Below are positions 43,288 through 50,942 of a stretch of DNA of 51,015 nt, in pieces. The notes beneath the pieces are model-generated. The model was not told the DNA's origin. It ran no database searches and saw only the letters and a program-made list of their open reading frames with translations. Position 1 is the stretch's first letter; each line of letters opens with the position of its first letter. The position numbers and the translations under genes were made by a program. Origin of the DNA: SBAX01 sp964421865 (GTDB taxonomy: Bacteria; Planctomycetota; Phycisphaerae; UBA1845); contig CAYQZH010000002.1 in assembly GCA_964421865.1 (NCBI GenBank), forward strand, positions 1 to 51,015, in the 5' to 3' direction.

Positions 43288-43818
43288 ATGAATGGCAAAC
43301 AGATCATTGACGTAGCTGCTGAGGTGGCCCGGCTTGTGGTTGAGTCGCGACTCCGTGACTTTGCGCTGATCGCCCAGACAGACCGCAGTGACCGCATACG
43401 AGCGGTTGCGGCAGTCATATCAAAGTTTCCTCCCGGAGGATATCTAATCGGCTGCGGCCCGTATTCTTGCGGCATTGTGCCGTTGACCGTTGACGAATTG
43501 GTCCTTGGTCGCCCGCCGTCACCTCTGGAGGGAGTTCCGGAGTCTGTCGCAGACTTCACGCTGAACGATGCAGTGTGGATGTTGCCGCGCGAAGCATCGA
43601 GAATCCATGCCAGCATCATTCGTCGTACTGTAAACGGGAATGCTAGGTACTGGGTGAGAGACGAACGCAGTCGCGCCGGAACGTACGTGAACTGCCGGCA
43701 GGTCGAAGCAGGCGAAGATGCCGCGGACATTGACAAGGCGGTAGAGTTGACAAACGGCGACATACTCTCGCTGGGTCCGTCGGGTGTCAACGCCTACGTC
43801 TTCTACGTCGCCAGCTAA
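43288..43818 (+). CDS. FHA-domain protein
   Basis: The 176-residue product (MNGKQIIDVA) has a helical N-terminal 45 residues. An FHA domain covers about 68-175: LVLGRPPS (R75), then REASRIHASIIRR with S104, R105 and H107, then YWVRDERSRAGTYVNCRQV, and TNGDILSLGPSG. FHA domains bind phosphothreonine; the residues that contact phosphate (R75, S104, N135) are all present. It is the last gene of the cluster that begins with a Ser/Thr kinase, so it probably reads that kinase's output. A small GCGGTTT-ATG-AAACCGC hairpin follows 61 bases after the stop. Confidence 0.9.
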   Translation: MNGKQIIDVAAEVARLVVESRLRDFALIAQTDRSDRIRAVAAVISKFPPGGYLIGCGPYSCGIVPLTVDELVLGRPPSPLEGVPESVADFTLNDAVWMLPREASRIHASIIRRTVNGNARYWVRDERSRAGTYVNCRQVEAGEDAADIDKAVELTNGDILSLGPSGVNAYVFYVAS

Positions 43819-43878
43819 CCACTCGCATTGAGGCAAGCAGTACACGGGTGGTTCGGTAGTACGCTGGTGTGCCCAATT

Positions 43879-43895
43879 GCGGTTTATGAAACCGC
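43879..43895. terminator. Short hairpin after the FHA gene
   Basis: GCGGTTT-ATG-AAACCGC is a perfect 7-bp stem with a 3-base loop, 61 bases after the stop of the last cluster gene. No T-run follows, so terminator function is only likely. Confidence 0.35.
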
Positions 43896-43979
43896 TGCCG
43901 CGATCGCGTGAACGGCATCAAGGACACCCTTAGAAAAACCGCGTTATCCCGGTACGGGATTTTCTCCGCCGGTCCGGGC

Positions 43980-44594
43980 TCACGCTGCGGCAACCCTGAC
44001 TTCGTCGCACAGCGGGCGAACACGAGCCCTAGGTCTCATGCCCTCGAAAGAGCGAAGCCGTGCCAACTCTCGCACCAATCCGGTGACGAAATCACTACCG
44101 CCGCCCGCTCCACTCGCGGCTGTGTCATGCAAGCGACCACGCGTTTGGCGATTTCCGGCTTGGACAGCCGCCAGCCCTTTCCGTAACTCGCACCCTTTGA
44201 GCGCCATCAAGGCGCGGTCCTCGTCCGCTTGCGAAATGTAGCTCCAAAGCCCCTGGCGAACGACGGCGATGAAAAGCCCGCATGGGTTTTGCCGACCGAC
44301 CCGTTGGGCATGTTCCGCCGCCGCGAAAAACCGTAACCGTTCCGCGGAACTCTCACCCACCAATCCGTTGCTCACCGCTTGCCCAAACAGCGCGTCGAGT
44401 CGCTTCGCACTACGTAGGTCGTCGGGCACCACCCGATGCCATACGGGCTTCTCCGGATTCTTTGTTCGCTTGCGAACACCAACCGACCGGCTGAAACCCG
44501 GGTTATGGTTTTTAGATCCCGAAGGGAGATTATGTTTATCTATAGGGTGGCGATTCTGACACGATTGGGATGGAAGAGGGTGGCGATTTTGAAA
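43980..44594 (-). pseudogene. 5'-truncated Rep/HTH-like protein
   Basis: The frame is open from 44594 (after an upstream TGA) and has no start codon before 44432, so the gene lost its beginning. It reads CQNRHPIDKHNLPSGSKN, then VRKRTKNPEKPVWHRVVPDD. The conserved-looking core is AERLRFFAAAEHAQRVGRQN followed by PCGLFIAVVR. I know this core from planctomycete proteins that carry an N-terminal HTH/Rep-like domain; here that part is gone. An in-frame near-duplicate, QNRHPLPSQSCQNRHP, marks the 5' end. The tail after residue 140 is unremarkable. Confidence 0.6.
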
Positions 44595-44608
44595 TCACCC
44601 CTCCCTGA

Positions 44609-44773
44609 CTCAAGAATCGATCCGCCGCCTTCGCTCCGCTCCATGCCAGATTGACCGCCGCCCTCGCCCCCACGGTCGCCGCGGTCGTCTCAGTCTGGCA
44701 GGGCAGGTATCCCCAGACCGTGGCTGATGCCAAGCTGCTTCTGGAAACGGCACTGGAGGTCTGCAAGGAATAG
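44609..44773 (+). pseudogene. Possible C-terminal gene remnant
   Basis: The 54-codon frame after a TGA has no start codon at its beginning but reads like protein: LTAALAPTVAAVVSVWQGRY, then PQTVADAKLLLETALEVCKE, then TAG. It abuts the truncated Rep-like gene on the other strand, so a deletion probably joined the two. The family is unknown. Confidence 0.35.
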
Positions 44774-45310
44774 AGGGCCGGGAGGCCCCCAACCGCAACC
44801 CGAAACGCCGCGTGGCGGGCCGTCGCAATCGATGCAGGGTTGGCGCCCAGCCAGCGGCTGACGACCGCGCGTTTCTGGCGATCGAGTCGCACATCCTTGG
44901 CGGAGCATCGCGCGCCTACATGTGGAAGCTGGAGGACGACTGCTCGCTCGGAGAATGCCGGCACTGGCGCGGCGAGGTCCACGGTGCCTTCCCGTCTCCG
45001 TTCTGGAGCGACCTGTCGGCCGCGCTGCGGGGAGAGACATAGGTTCGGCCTCCCACCCAGCGCGATAGCGGCGCTTTCGTTTGCCCGCCTTGTTCGCAGG
45101 CCGCCGGCGATTGCCCTGCTCCCCGCCGGGCTCGCCGACGCCGCCGAGAACGGCGTCGAGGTCCTCCTGGAGATACAGGCGGAACCCGGTGACCGGGTGG
45201 CGGCGCGCCTTGAGCTTCCCGGCGGCGTCCCACCTCCGAAGCGTGTCCTTTGACACGCCTAGGTACGATGCCGCCGCGCCGACCGTGAGGTAATCGCTCA
45301 GTTTCTTCAT
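44690..45310 (-). CDS. MerR/excisionase-type HTH protein (C-terminus probably altered)
   Basis: The ATG (MKKLSDYLTV) starts a clear winged HTH of the MerR/HTH_17 type: VGAAASYLGVSKDTLRRWDA, then AGKLKARRHPVTGFRLY and LQEDLDAVLGG. The first 60 residues are convincing. After that the 206-residue frame is arginine-, serine- and proline-rich and looks like a shadow of other DNA, so the true protein was probably shorter or the gene was truncated near 45050-45100. Such HTH proteins act as excisionases or regulators in mobile islands. Confidence 0.65.
   Translation of the reverse strand: MKKLSDYLTVGAAASYLGVSKDTLRRWDAAGKLKARRHPVTGFRLYLQEDLDAVLGGVGEPGGEQGNRRRPANKAGKRKRRYRAGWEAEPMSLPAARPTGRSRTETGRHRGPRRASAGILRASSRPPASTCRRAMLRQGCATRSPETRGRQPLAGRQPCIDCDGPPRGVSGCGWGPPGPLFLADLQCRFQKQLGISHGLGIPALPD
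44857..45042 (+). pseudogene. Possible protein fragment antisense to the HTH gene tail
   Basis: The plus-strand frame reads DDRAFLAIESHILGGASRAY, then MWKLEDDCSLGECRHWRGEV, then HGAFPSPFWSDL and a stop. It has more natural composition than the minus-strand frame over the same bases. It has no clear start, so it is at most the end of a lost gene. Confidence 0.35.
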
Positions 45311-45703
45311 CCGCCAGGGTCCCGACAGGCTACCTCAGCACCATTATGCAGACCCAGGCCACCGCCGCAACGGACGAGGGGCTCGCCCGGGGGCGGGCCT
45401 TCCCCTCCGCATCCCCCTCACCCTGCCCCACGGCACCGATACCCCATTTCCGATCGTTTCCCGGCCGCCGGCGGGGGATACGGGACGCCGATCCACGCCC
45501 CCCTGTCGAAGGCTACGCGCTGCTTCCCCCCATGCGGACCGCCGGCCTTCCCTTCGCCCGCGCCGGTGTCCCAGAGTCCCCTGCGGCGCGGCCCGACGCC
45601 CGCCTCATCCCCGTCGGACGGCACGCCCCGATAACGACGGGGCACGGCCAGCCAGCGTCCGGAGGAGTTTCCGTAGGCACCCGTCCGCCGGGCGCCGGCG
45701 GGT
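45311..45703. other. Intergenic region, no gene seen
   Basis: I see no gene. A possible degenerate third copy of the dispersed repeat word (minus-strand GTGCCTACGGAAAC) lies at 45668-45681. Confidence 0.35.
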
Positions 45704-45934
45704 ATGTCCCCGGACCGCCTTCGGCTTGCCATGGAACTGCTCGGCGGGGTGACGCAGGGGGAGTTGGCGCGGGCCAGCGGCCTCAGCCCCACGACCATAT
45801 CGCTCTTCCTCGCCGGCAAGCGAAAGCTGCGGCCCGCGATGGAGGTCAGGCTCATCGAGGGGCTGGAGCGGGCGTTCAGGCAGCGGCAGTGCCGCCTCGA
45901 CACGGCCTTCTTCTCCGCCGACCGCGCGCGATGA
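45704..45934 (+). CDS. Small XRE-type HTH regulator
   Basis: The 76-residue product (MSPDRLRLAM) has a compact helix-turn-helix: GVTQGELARASGLSPTTISL, then FLAGKRKLRP, a good XRE pattern of four to five helices. It ends in a charged helix (EVRLIEGLERAF). Small XRE proteins regulate phages, plasmids and toxin-antitoxin pairs; no partner toxin is visible beside it. There is no strong ribosome binding site. Confidence 0.7.
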   Translation: MSPDRLRLAMELLGGVTQGELARASGLSPTTISLFLAGKRKLRPAMEVRLIEGLERAFRQRQCRLDTAFFSADRAR

Positions 45935-46326
45935 CGGGACGCGCCGCCGCGATGCCGACGCCCGGCCCACTCCCGCATAGACTCAGCTACGGCCGCGCCG
46001 GGGGGTCGCCCGTCGCGGAACAGTTCCGCGTTCAGGTTCGAGCGCGGACTGGCCGTACGCGTCGCCGGCAGTCCAGCCTCGGATCACGAATCGGGCTGTG
46101 GCGTCGTCAGCTCACACATTCCGTCGTGCGTCCTCGGCAGGCTTGGAAAAAGCGGGTAATGACACATGGAGACAGGGCACACCCTGCTTGATGTTGCCCC
46201 ATTGTGTCGCTCCCCACAACGAATGGCGGTCTCCCGTCCACACCTGCCGAAGGCCCGCCGTGGTCGCGGCGCGGGAACCGCGCGTCGGCGACGGAGTTCG
46301 CCCGCGAAACCGTGTATGATGCCGCC
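45935..46326. other. Intergenic region, no gene seen
   Basis: I see no gene, hairpin or repeat that I can support in this stretch between the XRE gene and the RecD2 fragment. Confidence 0.35.
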
Positions 46327-46608
46327 ATGACACCGGCGGCCACGACGAATGGAGCCGTGGAGGACACCATCGAACGGGTGACCTACCACGACGCCGACAA
46401 CGGCTTCGCCGTCCTCCAGCTCGACGTCAGGGGCCGTCGGGACCCGGTGACGGTCGTAGGGTATCTGGCGTGCGCCGCCGCCGGGGAGTTCGTCGAGGCT
46501 TCGGGCCGATGGGTCATCGACAGGCAACACGGCCGGCAACTCCGGGCCGACTCGATGCGGACGACGCACCCCCGAAGGCGGCACCGCCGGGGCCGAGGCG
46601 ATGCGTGA
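46327..46608 (+). pseudogene. recD2: N-terminal fragment of RecD2-type helicase
   Basis: From ATG 46327 the product reads AVEDTIERVTYHDADNGFAV, then LQLDVRGRRDPVTVVGYLAC and ASGRWVIDRQHG, the N-terminal OB-like domain of RecD2 helicases. It then breaks off near 46565, and the P-loop and helicase motifs are absent. The frame continues only through arginine-rich shadow to a TGA. It is the left part of a chimera with a VWA fragment. Confidence 0.8.
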
Positions 46609-47047
46609 GGCAACGGCCTGGCTGATGGGGCAGAGTACCGGGCGACGATTGTGCGTGGTGATAACGGACGACGATTGGTGCGACACGAGCTACGCCACGG
46701 GACACATGCTGCACGGAGCGCGTTGCGGGGTTGAGTATGTCTTCATCGGGTTGGGCATGAGCCGGGAATCTTTGCTTGCCCGATGGCCGGCGGGACTGCG
46801 CGGCATCGGGTGCCCGGCGGACGCCCGGATTTCGGCGGAGCAGTCGCCCACGGTTGCGGGAGTTGTAGTGTGGGACTTGCTGGTTAGTCCCCAGCATGGG
46901 CGGCGGTTCGGCGGCGCAATCCGCCGGGCGGTCGTCCTACCCGCACGTTCACAGGCTAGTCTGACTACTCTCGCCGGGGCGTGTCCCGGCGGTAATGAAG
47001 TGAGGCGGCGCGATGGTAGTCGCCCGCCTCGTGGTCCGAACCTTTAA
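46571..47047 (+). pseudogene. C-terminal fragment of a VWA-domain protein
   Basis: The frame reads EGGTAGAEAMREATAWLMGQ, then RRLCVVITDDDWCD, then CGVEYVFIGLG. This is the second half of a von Willebrand A domain: the MIDAS threonine in 'GGT', the 'V-I-T-D' strand and the last strand 'G-V-E-V-x-G-I-G'. The first half with DxSxS is missing. ATG 46601 could start a shorter frame. The join with the RecD2 fragment lies at about 46560-46575. After about 46900 the sequence is no longer protein-like. Confidence 0.55.
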
Positions 47048-47061
47048 GGGAGGTACGAACA

Positions 47062-47535
47062 ATGCAAGCATCTAATCCGACAGGCCCACCAGAGCAAGGG
47101 CAAGTCGCCGGCTTCCGGCGGTACGGGTTTGACTATGTGCGCCCGGAGGACAACGGCGATGAGTCGTGCAACGATCGCCGCGCCTATCGGGCGGAGTGCG
47201 TGCTGCGCTTTTACGAGTGGCTGAACGACGAGGACGCGCGCGAAGGTGACAGCGAAAGCGATCACGAAGGCGAGCCCGATATCGACGAGTCCACGCTCGT
47301 TGACCTGCTGACAGACGTACGGCACTGGACCGACCGCAACCGCGGTGCGCTGCTCGTCACCGCCGATCAGGCGTGGGCGAGCGCGTGCGACCGTCATGCC
47401 GCGGAGCGCGACCTCGACGAAGCGAAGCTCGCGGACGATCCCTACGGCATAGCAAACTCTGCCGTTGGCCGGACCATCATCGAGGAAGTCGTGGAGGAAG
47501 TTGCGACGGCGATCAGGGAAGGCGGTGCCAAATGA
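47062..47535 (+). CDS. Acidic hypothetical protein, first gene of a small operon
   Basis: The ATG (MQASNPTGPP) has AGGGAGG eight bases upstream. The 157-residue product has an acidic stretch at about 53-75 (DEDAREGDSESDHEGEPDID) and a helical C-terminus (TIIEEVVEEVATAIREG). Its stop overlaps the next start by four bases (ATGA). Genes like this are typical of plasmid- or phage-derived islands; no family is recognised. Confidence 0.7.
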   Translation: MQASNPTGPPEQGQVAGFRRYGFDYVRPEDNGDESCNDRRAYRAECVLRFYEWLNDEDAREGDSESDHEGEPDIDESTLVDLLTDVRHWTDRNRGALLVTADQAWASACDRHAAERDLDEAKLADDPYGIANSAVGRTIIEEVVEEVATAIREGGAK

Positions 47536-47735
47536 CTGTCACTCCCTATATCGTGGTGATGGAATCCGAGGAGTACGGGCGAGAGATGTTTCCGCGCGAC
47601 TCGTTGCGGGCCGCGATGCGAACGATCAAGCGCCTGCTGCTGAACGTGAACATTGGGGGAGACGGAGTGGAGCGGGTGATCGGCCTGCTGGTCAACCCAA
47701 CGATGGCGGAAGGCGGTGAATCCGATGGGAGATAG
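47532..47735 (+). CDS. Small hypothetical protein
   Basis: The 67-residue product (MTVTPYIVVM) starts within the stop of the previous gene (ATGA), so it is translationally coupled. It has a strand/helix layout (TPYIVVMESEEYGREMFPRD, then ALRAAMRTIKRLLL-like helix). No family is recognised. Confidence 0.6.
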   Translation: MTVTPYIVVMESEEYGREMFPRDSLRAAMRTIKRLLLNVNIGGDGVERVIGLLVNPTMAEGGESDGR

Positions 47736-48210
47736 ATGCGGAGTACTCATGGTGACGCGGCGCGAAGATTACGAGCGCCTGGCGATGCAGGAATACTTCG
47801 AGAGCGAGGAGGGCGAAACCCTCGTCGAGCTTGAGGAAAGCGAAGCCAACTACGCCTATTGCAATGAGCTTGTGGAGTGGGCGGCCAAGGGCGCGATCTT
47901 CGTGGGCAATCACAACGAGGGCGGCTCCTACCCGGCGGGAGTTTTCGCGTCGGACGGAGAAAACTACGCCGAGAACAACGCCATCGACGGCGCGCCCGTG
48001 GTCTCGATCGACGATCTGACCGGAGCGCCGCACCAGGAGAGCTTAACGGCGGCGCGGTACTACGTTCTCGTTCATCGGAACGCCTGCAAGAAGCTGGGGG
48101 TTTGTGCGTGCTGCCACAGGCTTCCGGGCGAGTGCTACCGGGCCGCGAAGAATAGTCAGACGACCCCGGAAACAGCGACGGTAAAAGGAGGCGAGCGAGA
48201 TGGGTGCTGA
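47725..48210 (+). CDS. Hypothetical protein with C-terminal cysteine cluster
   Basis: ATG 47725 (MGDRCGVLMV) overlaps the previous gene by 11 bases; ATG 47749 with GGAG five bases upstream is also good. The product of about 161 residues is acidic in its first half (ESEEGETLVELEESEANYAY). It has a basic C-terminal end with CKKLGVCACCHRLPGEC, a possible zinc site. No family is recognised. It overlaps the next gene by 11 bases. Confidence 0.65.
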   Translation: MGDRCGVLMVTRREDYERLAMQEYFESEEGETLVELEESEANYAYCNELVEWAAKGAIFVGNHNEGGSYPAGVFASDGENYAENNAIDGAPVVSIDDLTGAPHQESLTAARYYVLVHRNACKKLGVCACCHRLPGECYRAAKNSQTTPETATVKGGERDGC

Positions 48211-48826
48211 CCTGATTGTCCAATATCTGCCGTGGTGTCCGCTGACCGAAGAACAGGCGGAACAGGTGCGGGCGGTGATCGCACGGGCCGAGCCGACGGA
48301 CGACGACCGCGAGTTTGAGAACGTCGAAGAGTATCGCGGCTTACTGCTGAGCGCGTTCGTGGAGTATCTCCAAGGCGAGGGACGCCGGGACACGGTCGTG
48401 CTCCAACTGGAAGGGCAGAGCTATCCCGTGCTGTTCACCGCGGGCATGTCCTGGGGTGATGATCCCACGGATGCGTTCAACTGGATGGACCGGCTCAACG
48501 GCTGCGATGCAGTATATGACCTCCTGCGGCAGTTCGCGCTTAGGGCGTGTGCCGCCAAAACACCCGAGCCCAAGCGGGTGATCGTGGTGGTGAACGAGGG
48601 CTGCGCTCATGTATTCGAGGAACCCGACGGCGTTGATGTCACCATCGTCGATCGGGACGGAAGCTACCCCTACCTTTGCCCGGAGTGCGGCGTGACGTGG
48701 GGGTCGCAGTCGTGGGACGCCGACTCCGGGGTCGAGGCATACGAACCCACGGAGGCGGAGTTGGACGCGAACGATCCCATGATCTTGTGCCCGGATTGCA
48801 AGGCTGGAGAGGCGGTGACGCCATGA
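48200..48826 (+). CDS. Hypothetical protein with C-terminal zinc ribbon
   Basis: The ATG (MGADLIVQYL) has AAGGAGG seven bases upstream, within the previous gene. The 208-residue product has a strand/helix body (DTVVLQLEGQSYPVLFTAGM, RVIVVVNEGCAHVFEEPDGV). A zinc ribbon closes it (CPECG and CPDCK, 39 residues apart). The stop overlaps the next ATG (ATGA). The function is unknown. Confidence 0.7.
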   Translation: MGADLIVQYLPWCPLTEEQAEQVRAVIARAEPTDDDREFENVEEYRGLLLSAFVEYLQGEGRRDTVVLQLEGQSYPVLFTAGMSWGDDPTDAFNWMDRLNGCDAVYDLLRQFALRACAAKTPEPKRVIVVVNEGCAHVFEEPDGVDVTIVDRDGSYPYLCPECGVTWGSQSWDADSGVEAYEPTEAELDANDPMILCPDCKAGEAVTP

Positions 48827-49087
48827 ACCTTTGCACGGGCGACTGGGTGAGTTGGGATGCTCCGCAGTTCAAGGGCGTCCAACGTCCGACCCAAAGCGGC
48901 CAAAGTCTGTATGTGCCGCTGCGGATCAAAGCCGGGGAAGCACCTTCCCTCGGCGTAGAGAAACGCCTCCTCGGCCGACGAAGGGTCAGGGGGTTTTCCG
49001 CGTCAAGGACGACGATGCCGACGGCCTTCCGGGTTCTCGGAATGTCGCACAACCACGAGGGTCTAATCTGGATGAATCGGCATCCGG

Positions 49088-49249
49088 ATGGTGAAGGATC
49101 CCGCGCCGGCGGACACTCGCGACGGCAATGTCGTCGTGCCCGCCGGGACCGAATCGGACGTCCCGGTGAAGCCCTGGACAGGCGTCCGGAGGCCGAAACG
49201 GGGCCGATCAGCCAGGAACCAGCCAGGAAGGCGAACCGGACGCGCGTAA
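49088..49249 (+). CDS. Possible small protein (53 residues)
   Basis: The frame from ATG 49088 gives MVKDPAPADTRDGNVVVPAG and ends GRSARNQPGRRTGRA. Its composition is more natural than that of the overlapping frame, but there is no Shine-Dalgarno. It could be an island-end remnant. It ends 26 bases before the ssrA 3' end. Confidence 0.3.
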   Translation: MVKDPAPADTRDGNVVVPAGTESDVPVKPWTGVRRPKRGRSARNQPGRRTGRA

Positions 49250-49274
49250 GTCCTTATTATACAATAGGTTACAA

Positions 49275-49624
49275 TGGAGGCGGGGGGAATCGAACCCCCG
49301 TCCCGCGACGGCATTCAGGACGCTTCTACGTGCATAGTCGATCGTTTGTTTCTCGGGTTGGTGGACGCCGGTCGACAGGCTGCCACCTTCCCCAGCCCGA
49401 CTGTCTCTTACCCGCGCGCCGTCAGGCGGCGCACGCGGGCCAGCCTGCTGGTGTCGTCGGGCGAATTAGCAGGCGTCATCCGCGCGACGGGCTACGGGTT
49501 TTTACGCAGCCATGGCATACGAGTAGTTGCCATATAGTTTTTCGCCAGGTGTTTTACGAGGCCTCCTGACCACCTCGGCACGCCGCATTCCTTGCAACTC
49601 GCCCGGTCGAATCCAATCGCCCCC
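49275..49624 (-). ncRNA. ssrA: tmRNA (transfer-messenger RNA)
   Basis: The 5' end reads GGGGGCGATTGGATTCGACC and the 3' end GTTCGATTCCCCCCGCCTCC-A, so the acceptor stem GGGGGCG pairs with CGCCTCC with one G-U pair and the T-arm is complete. CCA is not encoded. The proteolysis tag is read at 49546-49502: GGC, then EKLYGNYSYAMAA and TAA. The ending YAMAA corresponds to the usual YALAA degron. Its role is to rescue stalled ribosomes. Total length is 350 bases. The 3' end, a frequent integration site, faces the accessory region. Confidence 0.95.
49502..49546 (-). other. tmRNA tag reading frame
   Basis: The tag frame gives (G)EKLYGNYSYAMAA and ends in TAA at 49502-49504. I inferred the first codon (GGC, 49544-49546) from the frame and length; it could be one codon off. 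Confidence 0.75.
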
Positions 49625-49683
49625 GGTCATCCCATCCATTATAGCATCGAAGAGGTCGGCACGCGACTGTGGATCAAACCCAT

Positions 49684-49767
49684 TGCGGCTGAGAGGAGTC
49701 GAACCTCCACGTCCTTTCGGACACTGGATCCTAAATCCAGCGCGTATGCCAATTCCGCCACAGCCGC
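49684..49767 (-). tRNA. tRNA-Leu (anticodon UAG)
   Basis: The acceptor stem GCGGCTG pairs with CAGCCGC. The anticodon arm is CTGGA-TTTAGGA-TCCAG (anticodon TAG). A long variable arm (TGTCCGAAAGGACG) marks class II tRNA, and the T-arm is GAGGTTCGACTCCTC. The 84 bases include the discriminator A; CCA is not encoded. It lies 23 bases after aroC and 59 bases before ssrA on the same strand. Confidence 0.95.
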
Positions 49768-49790
49768 TCATCAACCCCGCCGGGTCCCGG

Positions 49791-50942
49791 TTATAGGGAT
49801 CGGGCGATACGCAGAAACTCATTATACGCTGCGCGAGCCTCGGCAAGAGTGTCGCCGGCAAACTTCTCCATGAACGCACGGGCGATCTCAAAGGCGACGA
49901 CGTTCTCCACCACCACGCCGGCCGCGGGAACGGAGCAAACGTCGCTTCGTTCGTAATCGGACCGCTCGGACTGCTTGGTGACGAGGTTCACGCTATCCAT
50001 GCCTTGCAAGAGGGTACTGATCGGTTTCATGGCCGCTCGAAGCACGATCGGCTGCCCGTTGGTCATCCCGCCCTCTAACCCGCCCGCATTGTTCGATCGA
50101 CGGCGAAAGCCGAGCCTCGGGGTGTCGCGCGTTGCGGAGTCGTAGTCAATGGGATCGTGGACCTCGCTGCCACGTCGGGCCGCGGTCCCAAATCCACGTC
50201 CGATCTCCACGCCCTTGATCGCCTGGACTGATCCCACGGCCTGCATCAGTCGCCCGTCGAGTTTATCCTGCCAACGCATGCAGCTCCCCAACCCCGGCGG
50301 ATGGCCGCGAACTTGAACCTCGACAATCCCGCCCACGGTATCCTTGTTAATCTTCGCCTGGCGGATCGCGGCGATCATCCGTTCGGCCGCCGCCTGATCC
50401 GGACAGTACGCCTCATTGGCGGCGCGGGCGGCGCGAAGCGCAGCGATATCGGCTTCCTGCGGTACAGTCGCCGCCACGTCGTGGATTTGCACGACGTACC
50501 CGATCACCTCGATGCCGAATTCGCGGAGGAGAGACCGCGTCAAGGCCCCCGCGGCTACCCGTGCAGCGGTCTCTCGCGCCGACGCGCGTTCGAGCGTCTC
50601 CCGACAGTCGGTCGTCAGCCACTTCAGGCTGCCCGCCAGGTCGGCGTGACCGGGGCGCGGACGGTGGATCGGCGGGGCCTCGTCGATCCGCCAATCGCGG
50701 TTGGCGATTTGAAGGGCGATGGGTGAGCCGATCGTAACGCCGCGACGAACGCCGGAAAGGACAACCGCCTCGTCGCGTTCGATCTTCATGCGGCCGCCGC
50801 GACCATACCCGCCCTGACGGCGAGCAAGCTCTCCGTTGATGAGGGCGAGGTCGATCGTGACACCGGCCGGCATCCCCTCGATCAGCGCAATCAGGGCCTG
50901 ACCGTGGGATTCACCGGCGGTTCTGTAGTCGAGGGTCGGCAT
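49791..50942 (-). CDS. aroC: Chorismate synthase
   Basis: The 383-residue product starts MPTLDYRTAGESHG. It makes chorismate from 5-enolpyruvylshikimate-3-phosphate with reduced FMN, the last step of the shikimate pathway, in the cytosol. Family signatures are GESHG (10-14), GGYGRGGRM, RETAARVAAGALTR, a central NNAGGLEGGMTNGQPIVLRA and a C-terminal VVENVVAFEIA. Length and motifs match intact AroC. It is the only full housekeeping protein gene in the window and marks core chromosome. Its transcript probably continues into tRNA-Leu. Confidence 0.97.
   Translation of the reverse strand: MPTLDYRTAGESHGQALIALIEGMPAGVTIDLALINGELARRQGGYGRGGRMKIERDEAVVLSGVRRGVTIGSPIALQIANRDWRIDEAPPIHRPRPGHADLAGSLKWLTTDCRETLERASARETAARVAAGALTRSLLREFGIEVIGYVVQIHDVAATVPQEADIAALRAARAANEAYCPDQAAAERMIAAIRQAKINKDTVGGIVEVQVRGHPPGLGSCMRWQDKLDGRLMQAVGSVQAIKGVEIGRGFGTAARRGSEVHDPIDYDSATRDTPRLGFRRRSNNAGGLEGGMTNGQPIVLRAAMKPISTLLQGMDSVNLVTKQSERSDYERSDVCSVPAAGVVVENVVAFEIARAFMEKFAGDTLAEARAAYNEFLRIARSL

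Larger units (their letters stand above)
48823..49569 (+). pseudogene. Truncated last gene of the small operon
   Basis: The ATG overlaps the previous stop by four bases and the first 35 residues look real (NLCTGDWVSWDAPQFKGVQR). Beyond about 48950 the composition turns arginine-rich. The frame runs antisense through the 3' half of ssrA to 49569, so it cannot be an intact gene. It was probably cut when the island inserted at ssrA or when the end was deleted. Confidence 0.5.

Noticed and set aside
45346..46191. Plus-strand frame of 281 codons across the XRE gene
   Set aside because: Proline/arginine-rich shadow; the XRE protein in another frame has a clear fold pattern.
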